64,000 nucleotides of DNA from assembly GCA_029339505.1 (NCBI GenBank), contig JAQISU010000132.1, forward strand, positions 5,682,001 to 5,746,000, given 5' to 3'. Numbering within the stretch: the first letter of the stretch is position 1; each line of letters opens with the position of its first letter. The DNA comes from Unio delphinus. Its lineage: Eukaryota; Mollusca; Bivalvia; Unionida; Unionidae. The translations under genes were made by a program, and so were the position numbers. Shown here piece after piece: positions 22,407-35,215 of the stretch. The notes beneath the pieces are model-generated. The model ran no database searches, was not told the origin of the DNA, and saw only the letters and a list, made by a program, of their open reading frames with translations.

Positions 22407-22940
22407 ATGGAACCGGTACAGTTACCTGAAGTCAAACCGTTCAAATGTGAAATATGTGACAAATTATTTAGGCGAAAATACCAGTTGTCATCACACCAGA
22501 GGACACACAATAATGTGAAACCATGCAAATGTGTAATATGTGAGAAATCGTTTACCCTTAGTGCATCTTTGACAAAACATGTACGGATCCACACTGGGGA
22601 GAGGCCATTTAGCTGCGAAGTGTGTGGGAAATCGTTTAGCCAGCGCTATAGTTTGTCCTCACACATGAGGTTACATACCGATAACAAACCATGTAAATGT
22701 GAAATATGTGGCAAATTATTTAGACATAAATCTAATCTGTACGTGCACACGAGAACACACACGGGCGAAAAACCATACAACTGTGAAATTTGTGGACAAT
22801 GTTTTAGCTGCAGTTCTCAACTGAAGGAACACCTGAGCGTACACACGTGCGATAAACGGTACAAATGTAAAACATGTGGGAATTTGTTTAGCCAGAGATC
22901 TGCTTTGTCAAAGCATGGAAAACTACACAAACGGTGTTAA
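22407..22940 (+). CDS. Six-finger C2H2 zinc-finger protein (open frame)
   Basis: The first in-frame ATG is 22,407, giving 177 aa to TAA 22,938-22,940. The frame is open back to 22,329, so an upstream exon could supply another start. Six C-x2-C-x12-H-x3-H fingers run from residue about 13 to the end: CEICDKLF, CVICEKSF, CEVCGKSF, CEICGKLF, CEICGQCF and CKTCGNLF, with HTGERP and HTGEKP linkers between some and diverged linkers (HTDNKP, HTCDKR) between others. All zinc ligands are kept, so selection or youth is indicated. The product would be a nuclear DNA-binding protein. It has no visible effector domain. It could be an intronless retrocopy or the last exon of a host gene. Confidence 0.75.
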   Translation: MEPVQLPEVKPFKCEICDKLFRRKYQLSSHQRTHNNVKPCKCVICEKSFTLSASLTKHVRIHTGERPFSCEVCGKSFSQRYSLSSHMRLHTDNKPCKCEICGKLFRHKSNLYVHTRTHTGEKPYNCEICGQCFSCSSQLKEHLSVHTCDKRYKCKTCGNLFSQRSALSKHGKLHKRC

Positions 22941-24594
22941 TATTGTTGGAAAATTGCTTATGCATGCCTCAGTATTATTCATTCAGTTGAACATGCATAT
23001 CCATGACGAACTATACATAGGCGTAACGTGCCAAATTTAAAATTTCATCTCAGGTTAATAAATATGGTATTTTTTTTTAGGTCAAATCATCAGGAATAAC
23101 ATGTGAGCAAATAAAGTAGACTCCTTTTCATGATTTTTGCTCATAGCAAGTGCAAACAACTTTTATTTTATTGCCTGCAAACAAAAGATTCTCCAGAATA
23201 TGAGTACTTTTATGAAGTGTATATATTGAAAACAAATCCAGTATGGGAATTTTTTTTTTTTTTGGGGGGGGGGGGGTAATTAGTGAAGCAGTCACTTGAG
23301 AATTTAGCCAGACTGTTCCGGAGGCAAACGTACGTGGTATATAACAGGAAAGTGGATAAATGTGCCTCGAACAATCCAGGATTTGCGAAAGTGAAAAACA
23401 AACGGGAATGGTAACATTTGCCTTCTTACCTTTCAAAAGAAATTTATAAGGATAATGTAACAAGATAACCCATGTATTTATTCATGTTACATGCCGACCT
23501 GTATCAGAATTTTAGACATGTAGTAATAGTTTATATGGCTGAAAGTTTACATAAAATGTATTGTTCATTAATATTTCATTTGAAAAGTTAAATACAGTAC
23601 TGTACATACTTTTTAATTGTATTTATTTATATATTTTGCAGCTGCATCATTGGAGAGTTGGATTGTGCTGCCATTTTTTTAGTCAGAGGAATAATAACTT
23701 TTTGTTTAAAACCGTTTTTTTTTATTGTTATATAGTTTAACGCCATTTTTCAGCACAAGATAGGTTAAACATTGCAGCCAGTATCAATGATGGAGGAAAA
23801 ACCTGGGAAACCTAGAGAAAGAACCACCGACCCACGAGAAGCTACCGGTAAGCGTTCTAATATACCCACATTGGCTGAGACTGAGAGTCGAACCCACACA
23901 GGTGAGATGGCAGTATTCCATAACGGTGAGCGTTTTAGACCACCCGGCCAGTGTACAAAAAACGATTAAATCAGACAAATTAAGTTTTTGGAGGGGGGGG
24001 GGTGTATGTATGGATGCTACAACAGCCTGAGCTGTGAGTAACTTTAAAAACTTCAGACGTTTCTTTTAAATTACGGTGTGTGTCTTAGTCTTCAATCAGA
24101 AAACAATCACATCTTATCTGTGAGGATAAATGCATACATTTCCATTAAGATATTCTACTATTACATTAGTTTCATATCCAAAGGTATCAAGCAGGTTTTA
24201 TACTAGTTTTATACTAGTTTGTTGCAGTAATAATACAAACTGCTGGTTACAGGTAGCGGTAGCAACGATATTTATAGTCATTGGCTATATCGTTGCTACT
24301 GAAGGAGTCGTACATTTTGTCAGTAGAGTACCTTACATAAATCACTTTTATCATGTAGTATAAATAATGTATATTTATTTAAACAGATAATGTGATTTCG
24401 TGATGTCGCAGATTTCGTTGTACTTCACTGATAAAACGTCACTCGGGGTGCTACCTTTACCAGGTGCTCAAATGAGATAACTGACAAACATTTCCCGTTA
24501 AAGCCTAAAACAACCATATTCCCACGAAACGACAAGTACAGCAATATTCTTGGCACATTTTATATTTAGATACATAAATAAGATCTCTCCCAAC
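22941..24594. other. Intergenic stretch with poly-T/poly-G tracts
   Basis: It contains T15G11-like and G8 homopolymers (near 23,250-23,277 and 23,993-24,002). No gene could be supported; a 65-codon frame at 23,772 has a THTGE string but no finger. Confidence 0.4.
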
Positions 24595-24595
24595 C

Positions 24596-24870
24596 GCACC
24601 AGTGGCCTAGTGGTTAGAGCGTCCGCCGCGCAAGCGGGAGATCGTGGGTTCGATCCCTGGCCGAGTCATACCAAAGACTTACAAAAATGGTACTAACAGC
24701 TGCCTCGTTTGGCGATCAGCTTTAAGAGGTTTGTGTTAGGACTGGTCGGCCTGGTGTAAGGATAATGTGACTGCGTCTGCGGCATGATGCCCCAGTGCTA
24801 GACATCACTATAAACTGCCTCGCTGCAGACATCGTAGCGGTGTGACTAATAAATTGTTAAAGCTGGCCCT
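24596..24870 (+). mobile_element. Full-length tRNA-derived SINE with intact pol III boxes
   Basis: The tRNA-like head carries an A-box (GTGGCCTAGTGGTTAGAGC) and a perfect B-box (GGTTCGATCCC, near 24,647-24,657). A body common to the copies at 12,468, 17,695 and 34,530 follows, ending TTGTTAAAGC. This is the best-preserved copy and could be transcribed by RNA polymerase III. It is not a functional tRNA gene. Confidence 0.85.
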
Positions 24871-24874
24871 CTGA

Positions 24875-26690
24875 CATAATTCAAAGAAACCATGTGCCAG
24901 AGAGTGTATGTAAGCACCAGAAATTCATTGGCAAATAAACGATGCCGAATTTTGTTGTAACTTCGAGGCCAAAGACTTCATTTTAAGAGTTCAAATCTGC
25001 AGTCAAACGTTACCGTACATGTATGTGGCCATTGTTTTCTCACATTTTATATCCCACCCTATTTCCTTTAGTTAAAGTGTTAAGATATGTAACACTGTTT
25101 ACTGAATTAAATATTTATTTTTAATTAGTTTTTTTAGGGGCACATAAACTGCGTCGTATTTTTTTAATTTCTTCTTTTAATTTAATCATGGTAATGAAAC
25201 TTTACATATATGGTAGAGGAATGTCAGGTGTTAACTGGCAGTTTTTTGGGGGGCGGAAATGGAGATTTTGTTTGCAGAGAAAATTACGCAGCCTTCATTG
25301 TAATAATTCATGAATTTTAAACTAATTGGTGACAATGTTTTTTACAAGAAGTACTTCTGTAGTAGTTAAACAATCTGAAATTTACGTGAATAATGTTTAA
25401 TCATAACCTATTTACTGAAGACAAAAACTGTCCTGTGATATTAATTATTTCTTCACTACAATATTCACAAGTGATAAAATAGAATATGACATCTGTGGAC
25501 TGCACACTTGATAAAACAATTATATATGGATTTTCTTCTTCTGAGAAATGAAAATTGAGAGACATATTGAAATAAAAGGGAGTTAACTGCGAAAAATCAA
25601 GAGAGATATTACGACATAGGGAGGAAATACCTCCAAAATTGGAATTTTTTTTCTTTCTTTCTTCTCCCGGCTTGAAAGTTAACATATATGAACTGTTCGG
25701 GTTTGTGGAATTTCAGTCAGGGCTAGTAAGTTTATTTAAATAATCAGCCCGGGGCCTGTGCTTAAAATATTTCTTTCAGCACTGACCAGTACAGTACATA
25801 ATCTATTTTAACGAAGCATGTATATACTTACAGATTTGTCATACATTAACTGTAGCATGCATGTAAAATACACTGTAATTGAATCATAGAAAGGAAGCTT
25901 ATTTATGTTGAAATTAATTACGTATGATTTCCTCCTCGCAGATTTATTTGAGGGGTGTTGTTTTTTGTGTGTGTGATTACTTCCGATAAAAACCGTTATA
26001 AATGGTCTTTCTCGCTTGCCATGTTTCTGTTTGTATACGAGGACTGATTAATGTGACGTCACGAGACCACGTGATCTGTCGTCTCATTAAAACTCGGAAA
26101 TACTCGGCAATTTACGGAATCATTGTACCTTCTTCGTAATATAAGCAATATCCGCACACGATATTATTTTTTAAATATTATATTCGAATTAGAATTTGTA
26201 AAGAATTACATTTATAAAAAAAAAATTTCATTTCTAGTCTCCTTTAAAAATCTTAATCAAACAGAAAAATATATTTGAAATTAAAAGTGTTCTTGAAGAA
26301 ACACATTTGTGAGACGCAGAAATTAATATTAAGCCGTATGGTACATTAATTACTACAATTTACAAAGCATAGAGTGAAAAGTCACGTGATTTTACTCACC
26401 AGTACATACAAGTTAGATCTGTGTGGAAAACTGTTTTCAACGACTTCAAATTGTACATTGGGAAACACGCAGATGACGAAACTATTCAAACATGTGTGGC
26501 ATATTGTTTACTAAGAACGCTTTAGTGACTATAGAGTACAAAGACGTATACTGTAACTTTTTAAGACTGAGCTAGTTTATACGGTTATATTATGTATATG
26601 TGTGGTTTTAAAGATACTTGTAATTTTTCGGGGGGGGGGGGGTAATATACAGTGAATTTGTACAAATTTGGCAGACTAAAGGTTTGACAA
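24875..26690. other. Intergenic stretch, nothing recognised
   Basis: AT-rich with a G13 run near 26,630-26,642. No supported gene. Confidence 0.4.
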
Positions 26691-26691
26691 G

Positions 26692-26835
26692 TTTGAACTA
26701 TTGCTAAATAGTTTACCACATAATTCACACTAAGGTTAGACAAGTTAGAGCTATAGCAAAAGTTTCCCACGTATTTCACACTTGTAAGGTTTGTTTCCAG
26801 TGTGCATCCTCACGTGATGTGACAAGCGGACATGC
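26692..26835 (-). pseudogene. Zinc-finger gene fragment
   Basis: On the minus strand HVRMHTGNKPYKCEIRGK and a second CELCGK piece are readable in broken frames. Too short and too damaged to function. Confidence 0.65.
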
Positions 26836-26839
26836 ATCA

Positions 26840-29785
26840 CACTTAATTTTACTATATCTTCGGTACATTTATTTCTTAGTACTGACCTTTCAACTGTGTG
26901 CCAATCAATACAAATCGTATTTTAAACTAAAATACCTTCAAAGATAACTTCACAGTGAAGTTCTCATCAATGGTTCAATGCCATATTTTTGGGAGGCTGC
27001 ACTGTAAACAAGGCAGCATGTAAAAAGAACGGATTTCACTTCCGGGTCATAACTAAGACCTAACTACATACTGTGCACTGTCGCCGAAATACAGACAAAC
27101 TCTAAGCTCAGATTCTCAGGAATAACAATTACCTTAATCCATACCAACAATAAATAAATGTAACTCTTTTATCACCACCAAAATGAGAGGTAAAACAAGA
27201 ATAGAAATACATTCGTGTGTACTGAAATGGAAGTATTAATTGCGATGAGATTCCAGACAGGGTTAGAAAATTTCACCTCAATCGACAAAACTTCCATCCG
27301 TGATCAAACCAATATCTCTTAAATACTTTTGCAAGGTTCGAAGGAATTTCATCCATGATTAGAACAGTTACGGGCTTTTAGCTGACACCACTGTAACACA
27401 AAAAACAAGCCAATTCCAAATGCAGAATGTCAAAATTGCACGAAAAGTAAAGTTTAATTGTGAGTTGCTAATCAAGATAGACACTTCAATAGACTATAAT
27501 TAATTTTTAGCTCTAAAATATTTCATCTGGGGATGAAAATAAACCGGACCAAAAGTGATCACAAGCTGATGGAATTGCCTGTGAAACTGTTACAGTTGAT
27601 ATCCAGGACTAGTGTGTCGTGGACCAATCAATGTACGTGTTTGTCATGAGGGAGTGAGCGAGCAATCAAAGTGCATGATTCCCGTGCTTCACGAGTATTA
27701 AAATAAATCCCCCGTATTACTAACAAAAAGCTTCTGGCATTCCTACTCTAATTCTCGAGACAGACAACACATCGAGCAGTACGAGTCGTGAAGATGAAGA
27801 GCATTTGGCTTGCATGCAAGTGAAAGACCATGGATTGAATATAATTTGGAAAACTTTTACCTTCCGAGTTGGGTAAGGTAGCATTTGTGTTTTTCTGTGA
27901 TAAAAGTTATACATGCTGGTGTGTGCTGTGTATTGTACATTGAATTTGCGTCGGTTAAATTTTGAAGTGCATTTGTCTTGTATTCTAAGTATGCACTTTT
28001 GTATTTTTAGGTTTTATTTCGTACCATTTCATCTCACAATAGATCCCACAAGCTACAAGCTAGTGTTGTCATTTCAACCCTAAATGAGACGGAGCTCACA
28101 CAGAGAAGCAATACATTGTGGGGACAACAGTAGAAAACATGCTGTGTTAAGACTGGATCATGACTGAAGGAGAAATGTTTTGATGGGCAATGTCCAGGAG
28201 GCTATGTGGACTACACAGCAAATCTTTGACCAGTTGCACCGCATTCAGAGTGTGAAATATCAAGAAAATTGGAAACAAATTGGTGCTGCATGAGATTCTG
28301 ATTAAACATGTAACAACAGATGGAGATGAAACTGGTGCTGCTGGCTTCCAAGATGCTTACACCACTCTGCATCCAATGTGGGATGTAGAAGGAATGTCGG
28401 ACCTTATCCATTTGGGTCGTTTGCAGTTCAAACGGTGTAACTCTGAAATATTTAGTGAAAACATGTTTCCAGGAAAAAAGGAAAGAGGCTCAAAGACAAA
28501 ATTGTCAGCCAAGACATTAAAGCATGCAGAAGTTTGATCTTAAAGCAATTGATAGAAGACAATAGAGGTGATATAAAAATTAAATGTCAACTCACATAAG
28601 TACTGTGCTGTTATTCAGGGATTACAAATGTTGCCATTATTTAAAGGTTTGTGGGGTCGGAAGTACTAACAGCTGGCGGATGCGGTCAGCATACCTAGAC
28701 CCTCATTAAGTGACTCATCTTAACATGACAGATAATGATAAGAAAATCCTGTTAGAAGTTCTGAAAATGAAACTCTCCTGTGATGCTGTACAACGACTGC
28801 GACTGAACACAAACGCACAGACGCGTGAGGCTGTGAACAGATCAGTGTTTCATTACCTATAAATGTGAACTATTAAAGAAACTTAAGCAAGAGTGCATCC
28901 AACAATACACTCAATAACGGCATGGGGTCATGACTGGAAACATAAGCGACACACTTGGGAGGTAAACTTTCCTCAAGGATTCGGAGATCACTAGAGATAA
29001 TGAATAAACGCAGCACTTACCATCAGTTGTATCAAAAGCGTCAACAAACCAGGCGACGTCATCTACAAGACGAGGACATATGATATTGGTTCATCTGAGG
29101 TACAGGACTCTGCAAGGCAATATGAAGTCGGACTACTACAAAGGACTTCTAGACACCAAGGAAGATCACTCCTACGCACAAGTTTAGCAGTAGCCAATGG
29201 ACACTGTATATAGAAAATATTTAAATTCCATGTGCAAAATGACTGTTTTCAAAGACACCAAGAACACATGGTACAGAATGGAAAAACTAGTGGGGAAGTC
29301 TGTAGGTAACACAACGCAGGCTAGCAGGACATGGCAGGAAGGCAGGAATCCAATACAGCACTTTCACACGAGCATGGCCTACTAAAATAGACTACTCGTT
29401 TCTTCTTACTAAATACATTCATCCATCCGTCGTTCCATGTCAGACATAATTCAACATGGATGTGGGTGGATGTAAACTATAAATTATGATATCTGTATCG
29501 TTCATTTTTATAATTGCACCTTTATCATGCAGTCTGGAAAGTCACCATGATCAATGAAATGCCCATACCCTTTGCATCACTGTCTATTTCTGTTAACGGA
29601 ATAAGGTTTTCGATTCAGGTGATCCGCATTCACACACAAACTATTAAGGCATACATTGGTTTCATCAAGCTCCTTTGGAATAGTCAGAATTCTCAGCTTG
29701 ACCATTAATGCCAGTCTGTGGACATGCTTATGTGCCAGCACAGAACATAGATTTTTGCTGACAGACTTTAAACAAATCTTCCATT
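26840..29785. other. Intergenic stretch, nothing recognised
   Basis: Several frames of 60-85 codons occur (for example 28,280-28,537) without motifs or neighbours that would support them. The stretch may include old repeats that I cannot classify. Confidence 0.35.
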
Positions 29786-30328
29786 ACCCTTAGGCGGTTC
29801 CTAGAAACACCGAAATACACTGAAAACACCGAAATACACCGAAATACACACCGAAATACACATGTATTTACATGTTCTCTCTGCATATATCGATTTCCAC
29901 TCGCACAATATTTTTGTTTTCGTTTGATTAATAATATGAAGCACAAAAAAAAAATGATTTATATTATTTTTATAAGAATTATTTACATTTTCATTGTTAT
30001 GCACGCGTCAATTGGTCGTACTTTATTGGATAGGTTGATCATTTCGGATGGTTGTTAGAAATGAAAACGACTGCTCGTTCCGGAACGCATGTAATCTCCG
30101 GAATGGACGGTGTAAGCCGACTTAATTCACTTTGTTTCAAGTCGCTTAATTTATGTTCTTATTGACTGCACTGCACATATATTTATTGTTCTCCCTTTGA
30201 TCTCATTTCGTATTCAAGTTAAGAAACTAATCTTTATTTGGTAAGTCGCTTAATTCGGAACATATTAACAAAAATACTTTTTTTTAACACATTTACAATC
30301 AACTGTCATATCATCATAACCAATATAT

Positions 30329-30338
30329 ATGTGTGTGC

Positions 30339-30387
<49 letters not shown>

Positions 30388-30494
30388 CCAAATGACTTAT
30401 TGACAATTCGACCCAACTTTAAAGACAATACAGCCCAACTATGCGATAGTTGTATAAAGATATTTTTTTTTTCATACAACAAGTAGATACTATG

Positions 30495-30543
<49 letters not shown>

Positions 30544-30551
30544 AGAGAGAG
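30329..30551. repeat. GT, TA and GT microsatellites
   Basis: (GT)n at about 30,329-30,384, then (TA)n followed by (TG)n at about 30,498-30,541. Confidence 0.95.
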
Positions 30552-30823
30552 AGATGCCGATCATTTTGCCAGTTTAGTTGCTGCAACATCAAATTCAAAC
30601 CAGTTAAGTTTGTTTTCTTCAGTATCGTCAATGATAGTTCCTCCTTTACTCCAAACAAATTAGAAATGAATAAACTGATTACTAGTCTTAATTATGGTAC
30701 ACATTATCTTTGTTCCCTTGTAAGCTGTTATTTTTTTAAACAAATATACACACATGCAAAGACTGTACGTCTGAATGCGTCTGCCCATGTGTGCGACCCT
30801 CTCTCTCCTCCCACCCTAACCCC

Positions 30824-30827
<4 letters not shown>

Positions 30828-30902
<75 letters not shown>

Positions 30903-30999
30903 CGAGAAAGAAAATAATGGCCTGAAAGCGATAAAAGTGAAACAAAGCAAAATACATCAGCCGGTATCAACATACACGCACGCACGCACACACACACGT

Positions 31000-31052
<53 letters not shown>
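30828..31052. repeat. CT, CA and TA microsatellites
   Basis: (CT)n at about 30,828-30,898, CA-rich at 30,970-31,015, (TA)n at 31,015-31,052. Long Ser-Leu or Arg-Glu frames here are artefacts of the repeat. Confidence 0.95.
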
Positions 31053-31054
<2 letters not shown>

Positions 31055-32199
31055 TATTCTGAAATTTGACGTTTACTATAGACGTAAGATGAAGTCAACC
31101 AAAAAAAAATACGAAATTTAAGCGACCAAGTAAAATACTATCACTGTTGCCAGAACCACAGAAATTAAGTCCAAGTAAAAGAGCCGATGCAGAGGTGTGC
31201 AATTTTATATCTGATCCCAAAAAGACGGAATCTTGTCAGAGGAAAACTCCTTGTATGCAATGCAGTTTTGTCTGAAACAAAGGCGTTAAGGCAGTCACGA
31301 TCTCAGATTATTTATGGGTTGAATATTCAAAATGTCTGATGTCAAAATGGAATCAATTAACGATGAAAATAACGATGCATTTGCTTTACGTTACCTAAAT
31401 AGTACACGTGAGCGGACTCATTGCTTTAATCGGCTAAAAATATTGTTTTCTATATGTGAGACTGTATATAAGTTCAGTCCATTTTAATTGCACACAAAAG
31501 TGTACATTTAAGTTGTTTTAACTTTAAAATATATCCGTGTTTTACACTACAACACATACGTTACCATTCTACGTTACAAAACATTTTAAAAAATACATGT
31601 TATTCTTTTTAAATTTCGTGAAAGCACTTAAGTATATAAATGTTATTCATTTCATCTTATTATAAAATATAAAATAAGTCATAATGATTATATCGTGAAT
31701 GATCATGTGAATAATGATGTTTAGCTATCACATACAGGAGAAATAACTATAATGAAGAATGTATGTGTTTAATATGGTTAATCAATCACATTTGAAATAA
31801 TTTCATGCTATATTTTCAAGATCAAAAAGGGAAATAAGAAAACTGAGTGAAAACGATTACAGATTTAATGAGCAGTCTCTTGTCGTATGTATCTGATGCA
31901 TACGTCATATGTTTGGAGTGACTAAAAAGGCATACACATTGTAAACTTTCGCACTAATATTTTGAATCGGAAACTGTTATGCTTAGAATGGTATTAATTT
32001 GACAACTTAAAATGTTTTTGGTGTTTTGAATATTCATTATCAAATTAAATGAAATATGAAATACAAGATATTTTGGTAAAGATTCATCTTTCGTTGTGCG
32101 CATTTATCTGTATTTTTCGTAACTTATAATAGCAAACGAAATATTGTTCTGAATTCAATTTATGTCAAATTATCGCAAAATACCTAGTTGACGCCAATG

Positions 32200-32767
32200 A
32201 CAGTATTTGCTTTGACGGTAAATGTGAAGTGTTAGAAAATCACTGTGCTGACATATACAAAAAATTTCTTAATTACTTTCGGAAAAAACTAAAGACAGAT
32301 ATAAAATTCAAAGTCAATAATCCATTACGAATCTATCAAATAGACCGCATGTGGAAAAATAATAACTGTGAATCCATGAACCACGTTCTAAAACAGAATG
32401 GAAGACTAAAACATTGACGGAATTTGAACAACTAACACATGAATTAGTAACCGGACAATTTAGAAGTCTGAGGAGTGCTCTAGTATGCACTGGAGAATTC
32501 CGACTTGCCGACAGCCATAAACAATTTGAGACCAGAAAAACAGACTGGATAAAAATGACAGACCAACAACGCACAAACTTGTTCATACGCTTCAGACGCC
32601 ACATTGACATGGACACAAAATACATGATTTCGACGGACGGTCAGACAACTGTTGTTGCACCTAGGACTTATGGACGAAAACCAGGACAAAGGAAACGAAA
32701 AATTAATGTAAGAACTGTGACAATCACAGCTAAAAATGCTAAACATGCACCAGAGATTTCTTCATAA
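32200..32767 (+). pseudogene. MULE-type transposase C-terminal fragment
   Basis: Two overlapping frames (about 32,200-32,417 and 32,414-32,764) read RMWKNNNCESMNHVLKQ, then LVTGQFRSLRSALVCTGEF and a basic tail. NNNCESMNHVLK followed by a GQ/R-A-L/GE segment resembles proteins of molluscan MULE-type elements as I recall them. A 1-base shift near 32,414 separates the parts and the N-terminal catalytic region is missing. Confidence 0.5.
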
Positions 32768-32948
32768 TTTCCCATATTTTTTTCCGTTAGGTTTGTTACC
32801 TTGTCTTGTGCAAACTTGTAGTTCTATTTTCAAGCGGAGTATAATCCTGAATACTATCGTATACACTTTTGATACTTTGTTATATTTCACGTTTACTTTG
32901 TGTATGTATTACAATTCGCCGTTTACCATATATATCAGGGTCTTACTG

Positions 32949-32951
<3 letters not shown>

Positions 32952-33037
<86 letters not shown>

Positions 33038-33190
33038 AATCAAGTAAAGAATAAATAAATCATATAAATTGACATTATTTTGCTTATTATTATTATTCAA
33101 ACATGTAAGACTTCACCGTTCACATATTTCCAAAAACAGACTTTCTTAACACCCTGACAATCAACTGTCTTATCATCATAACCTATAAAC

Positions 33191-33252
<62 letters not shown>
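32952..33252. repeat. Two TA microsatellites
   Basis: (TA)n at 32,952-33,035 and 33,191-33,252, separated by sequence partly repeated from near 30,270. Confidence 0.95.
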
Positions 33253-33256
<4 letters not shown>

Positions 33257-33734
33257 CACAGGTTATGATGTTAAGACGGTTGATATATATCACAAATAAT
33301 CGAAAAACCTTTAAATCGGAAATTAAATTAAATGGTATTTATTTGATCAAAAACTATATAATTAAAAGTTATAGTAATATATAATATAATGCCGGTAAAT
33401 ACTTTTTGATACTTTGATATTTACCCATTTTACGCTGTGTATGTATTACTGATACGCCATATATCAGGTCTGTCGAATCAAGTACGACCAAGTGACGTCA
33501 TTACATGAATTGTGATATTAACAAGAAAAAAGTAAATAATTCTTATAAAAATATAATAAATCATTTTTTTTTTTGCTTTATATTATTATTCAAACAAAAA
33601 CAAAGATAATGTGTGAGTGGAAATCGATATATACAGAGAGAACATGTAAATGCATGTGTATTTCGGTGTGTATTTCGGTGTATTTCGGTGTTTTCAGTGT
33701 ATTTCGGTGTTTCTAGGAACCCAACATTAGGATA

Positions 33735-34525
33735 TGAACACTAGTGAAGTATACTTGAAAGGAGAAAATTGGGTGAGAAAAATAATCTACGCTGGGGTTT
33801 GAACAGAGACAATGAAATCCCAGTCGCGGGGTTGAAATTATGTCTCTCCACTCGGGCTAGCCTCGTGGGGAGACAAATAATGTTACAGCTTTGGCTGGGA
33901 TTTCCATTCCTTAGTTTCTATATTTCTCACCCATGAGACAAGATAAATCTAGCTATTTTGATCACCTTATTTTTCTTATTTTCAGTCTAGTCATCTCAAA
34001 CCAGTAGTCTCGGTCAATCTGTCCACGTCCTACTTTATTCATGGGGTGCAACCGATGTTTTTTTTTATGATGGGACTGATGGAGCTAATTTCGGATGAAA
34101 CACTGTGGAACAAGTAACATAAATTGTTTTGGAGAAGAAAGAAAAAAAGAAAGAAAATTTAGAAAGAAAATGATAAAAGATTATACAAAAGAAAATGGAC
34201 TTAAAGTTAGGAAATATCTTGACTCTTAAAGGTAGGAGAGCAAATATCGTAAATGTTTCACACTCACTGTGTACCTATTCAATGTATACCGTACACTTTT
34301 TGGACGATGGAAGTCTCACAAATTATGCTAAACAGGAACTAAAAATTTCATAAATTCACCAAAGCACGAGTCACATGTTTCATTTCTTTTTGATGACTGT
34401 GAAACTAATGAAATAAATCTGCCTCTGAAACCAAACCAAATTTCGTCGGGAAAAATAGGAAAATCAGAAGTGGAATTAAATAAAACTGAAACGGTCAAAT
34501 AGAGCAGATTTACAAAAATGGGCGA
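33735..34525. other. Intergenic stretch, nothing recognised
   Basis: No supported gene. It is A-rich near 34,130-34,190. Confidence 0.4.
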
Positions 34526-34529
34526 ACCG

Positions 34530-34815
34530 CTCCGGTGGCCTAGTGGTTTGAGCGTCCGCCGCGGATATGGGAGGTTGTGGGTTCTATCCCCGGTCGAGTC
34601 GTATCAAAGACTTAAAAAAATGGTACAAGGAAATATCTTGACGCTCTGCATTAAAAAAGGTTAGTGTTAGGACTGGCCGGCCTGGTGTCGGGATGTGACT
34701 GGGTGGAACATCATGCTACATGTCTGCGGCATAATGCCACAGTGTTAGACATCACTATAAACTGCCTTACTGCAGACATCGTAGCATATGACCGACACAT
34801 TGTTAAAGCTACGTT
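34530..34815 (+). mobile_element. SINE split by the Polinton (5' part)
   Basis: The tRNA-like head has a good A-box (GTGGCCTAGTGG) and a slightly altered B-box (GGTTCTATCCC). The body matches other copies to TTGTTAAAGC, then the target TACGTT. The rest of the tail lies at 55,398-55,440, after the Polinton. Confidence 0.85.
34810..34815. repeat. Target-site duplication, left copy (TACGTT)
   Basis: Exact match to 55,398-55,403. Six bases is the standard Polinton/Maverick length. Confidence 0.9.
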
Positions 34816-35199
34816 AGTAGTATATGGGGGCACTATAGGGTCTATGGAAAACCCAGTCAAAAACAGCTTGGGGCACTATAGGGTCAAGATTTATAGGGTC
34901 AAGGGAAAATCCAGTCAAAAACAGCTTGGGGCACTATAGGGTCAAAACAGCTTGGGGCACTATAGGGTCAAGGGAAATGGAACAGGGTGGGTCTATAGAG
35001 AGTCAAGGGAAATGGAACAGGGTGGGCCTATAGAGCGTCAAGGGAAATGGAACAGGGTGGGTCTATAGAGCGTCAAGGGAAATGGAACAGGGTGGGTCTA
35101 TATATATATATATATATAGGGACAAGGGAAAAAAAAAAGAAGGGCGGCAATGAAAGCTACTATCTTTTCGAGACCTATGAGTGGCCCTGAAAAGGGCCT
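34816..35199. repeat. Left terminal inverted repeat
   Basis: It is built from GGGGCACTATAGGGTCAAG blocks, then four copies of a 35-bp unit containing GGAACAGGGTGGGTCTATAG, a TA run, and an inner part with CGAGACCTATGAGTGGCCC. The inner part includes the 3' stem-loop and purine element of the gene at 35,216. The right repeat has three copies of the 35-bp unit and no TA run. Confidence 0.95.
35183..35198 (-). terminator. Histone-type 3' stem-loop after the 35,216 gene
   Basis: Transcript sense GGCCCTTTTCAGGGCC: six-base-pair stem, TTTC loop, followed by AC. A CGAAAAGA element follows at 35,163-35,170, about 12 nt on. It lies 17 nt after the stop. This matches the layout of replication-dependent histone mRNA 3' ends. 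Confidence 0.7.
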
Positions 35200-35215
35200 T
35201 TGGATACTTCTTCTT

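Larger units (their letters stand above)
29795..33722 (+). mobile_element. Mutator-like DNA transposon (3.9 kb) with long inverted repeats
   Basis: The ends are inverted repeats of more than 200 bp. The left arm starts GGTTCCTAGAAACACCGAAA and the right arm ends in its complement; both contain CCGAAATACAC sub-repeats and a shared inner block up to about 30,060 and from about 33,480. The flanks ACCCTTAGG (29,786-29,794) and AACATTAGG (33,723-33,731) agree at 7 of 9 positions, fitting an old 9-bp duplication as made by MULE transposases. The interior holds transposase remains and large TA, GT and CT microsatellites. Confidence 0.7.

Noticed and set aside
23772..23969. Possible zinc-finger leader (contains a THTGE string)
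   Set aside because: No Cys/His finger follows in any frame close by.
24596..24670. Possible tRNA gene
   Set aside because: A- and B-boxes are good, but the head leads into a body shared with several other copies, so it is a SINE promoter and not a tRNA gene.
29195..29385. Small 62-codon frame and others between 27,700 and 29,700
   Set aside because: No motif, no codon signal, no neighbour context.
30728..31015. Arg-Glu and Ser-Leu repeat proteins
   Set aside because: Translations of CT/GA microsatellites; the same applies to 57,677-57,967 beyond the Penelope motif and to the Tyr-Ile frames at 32,736-33,100.
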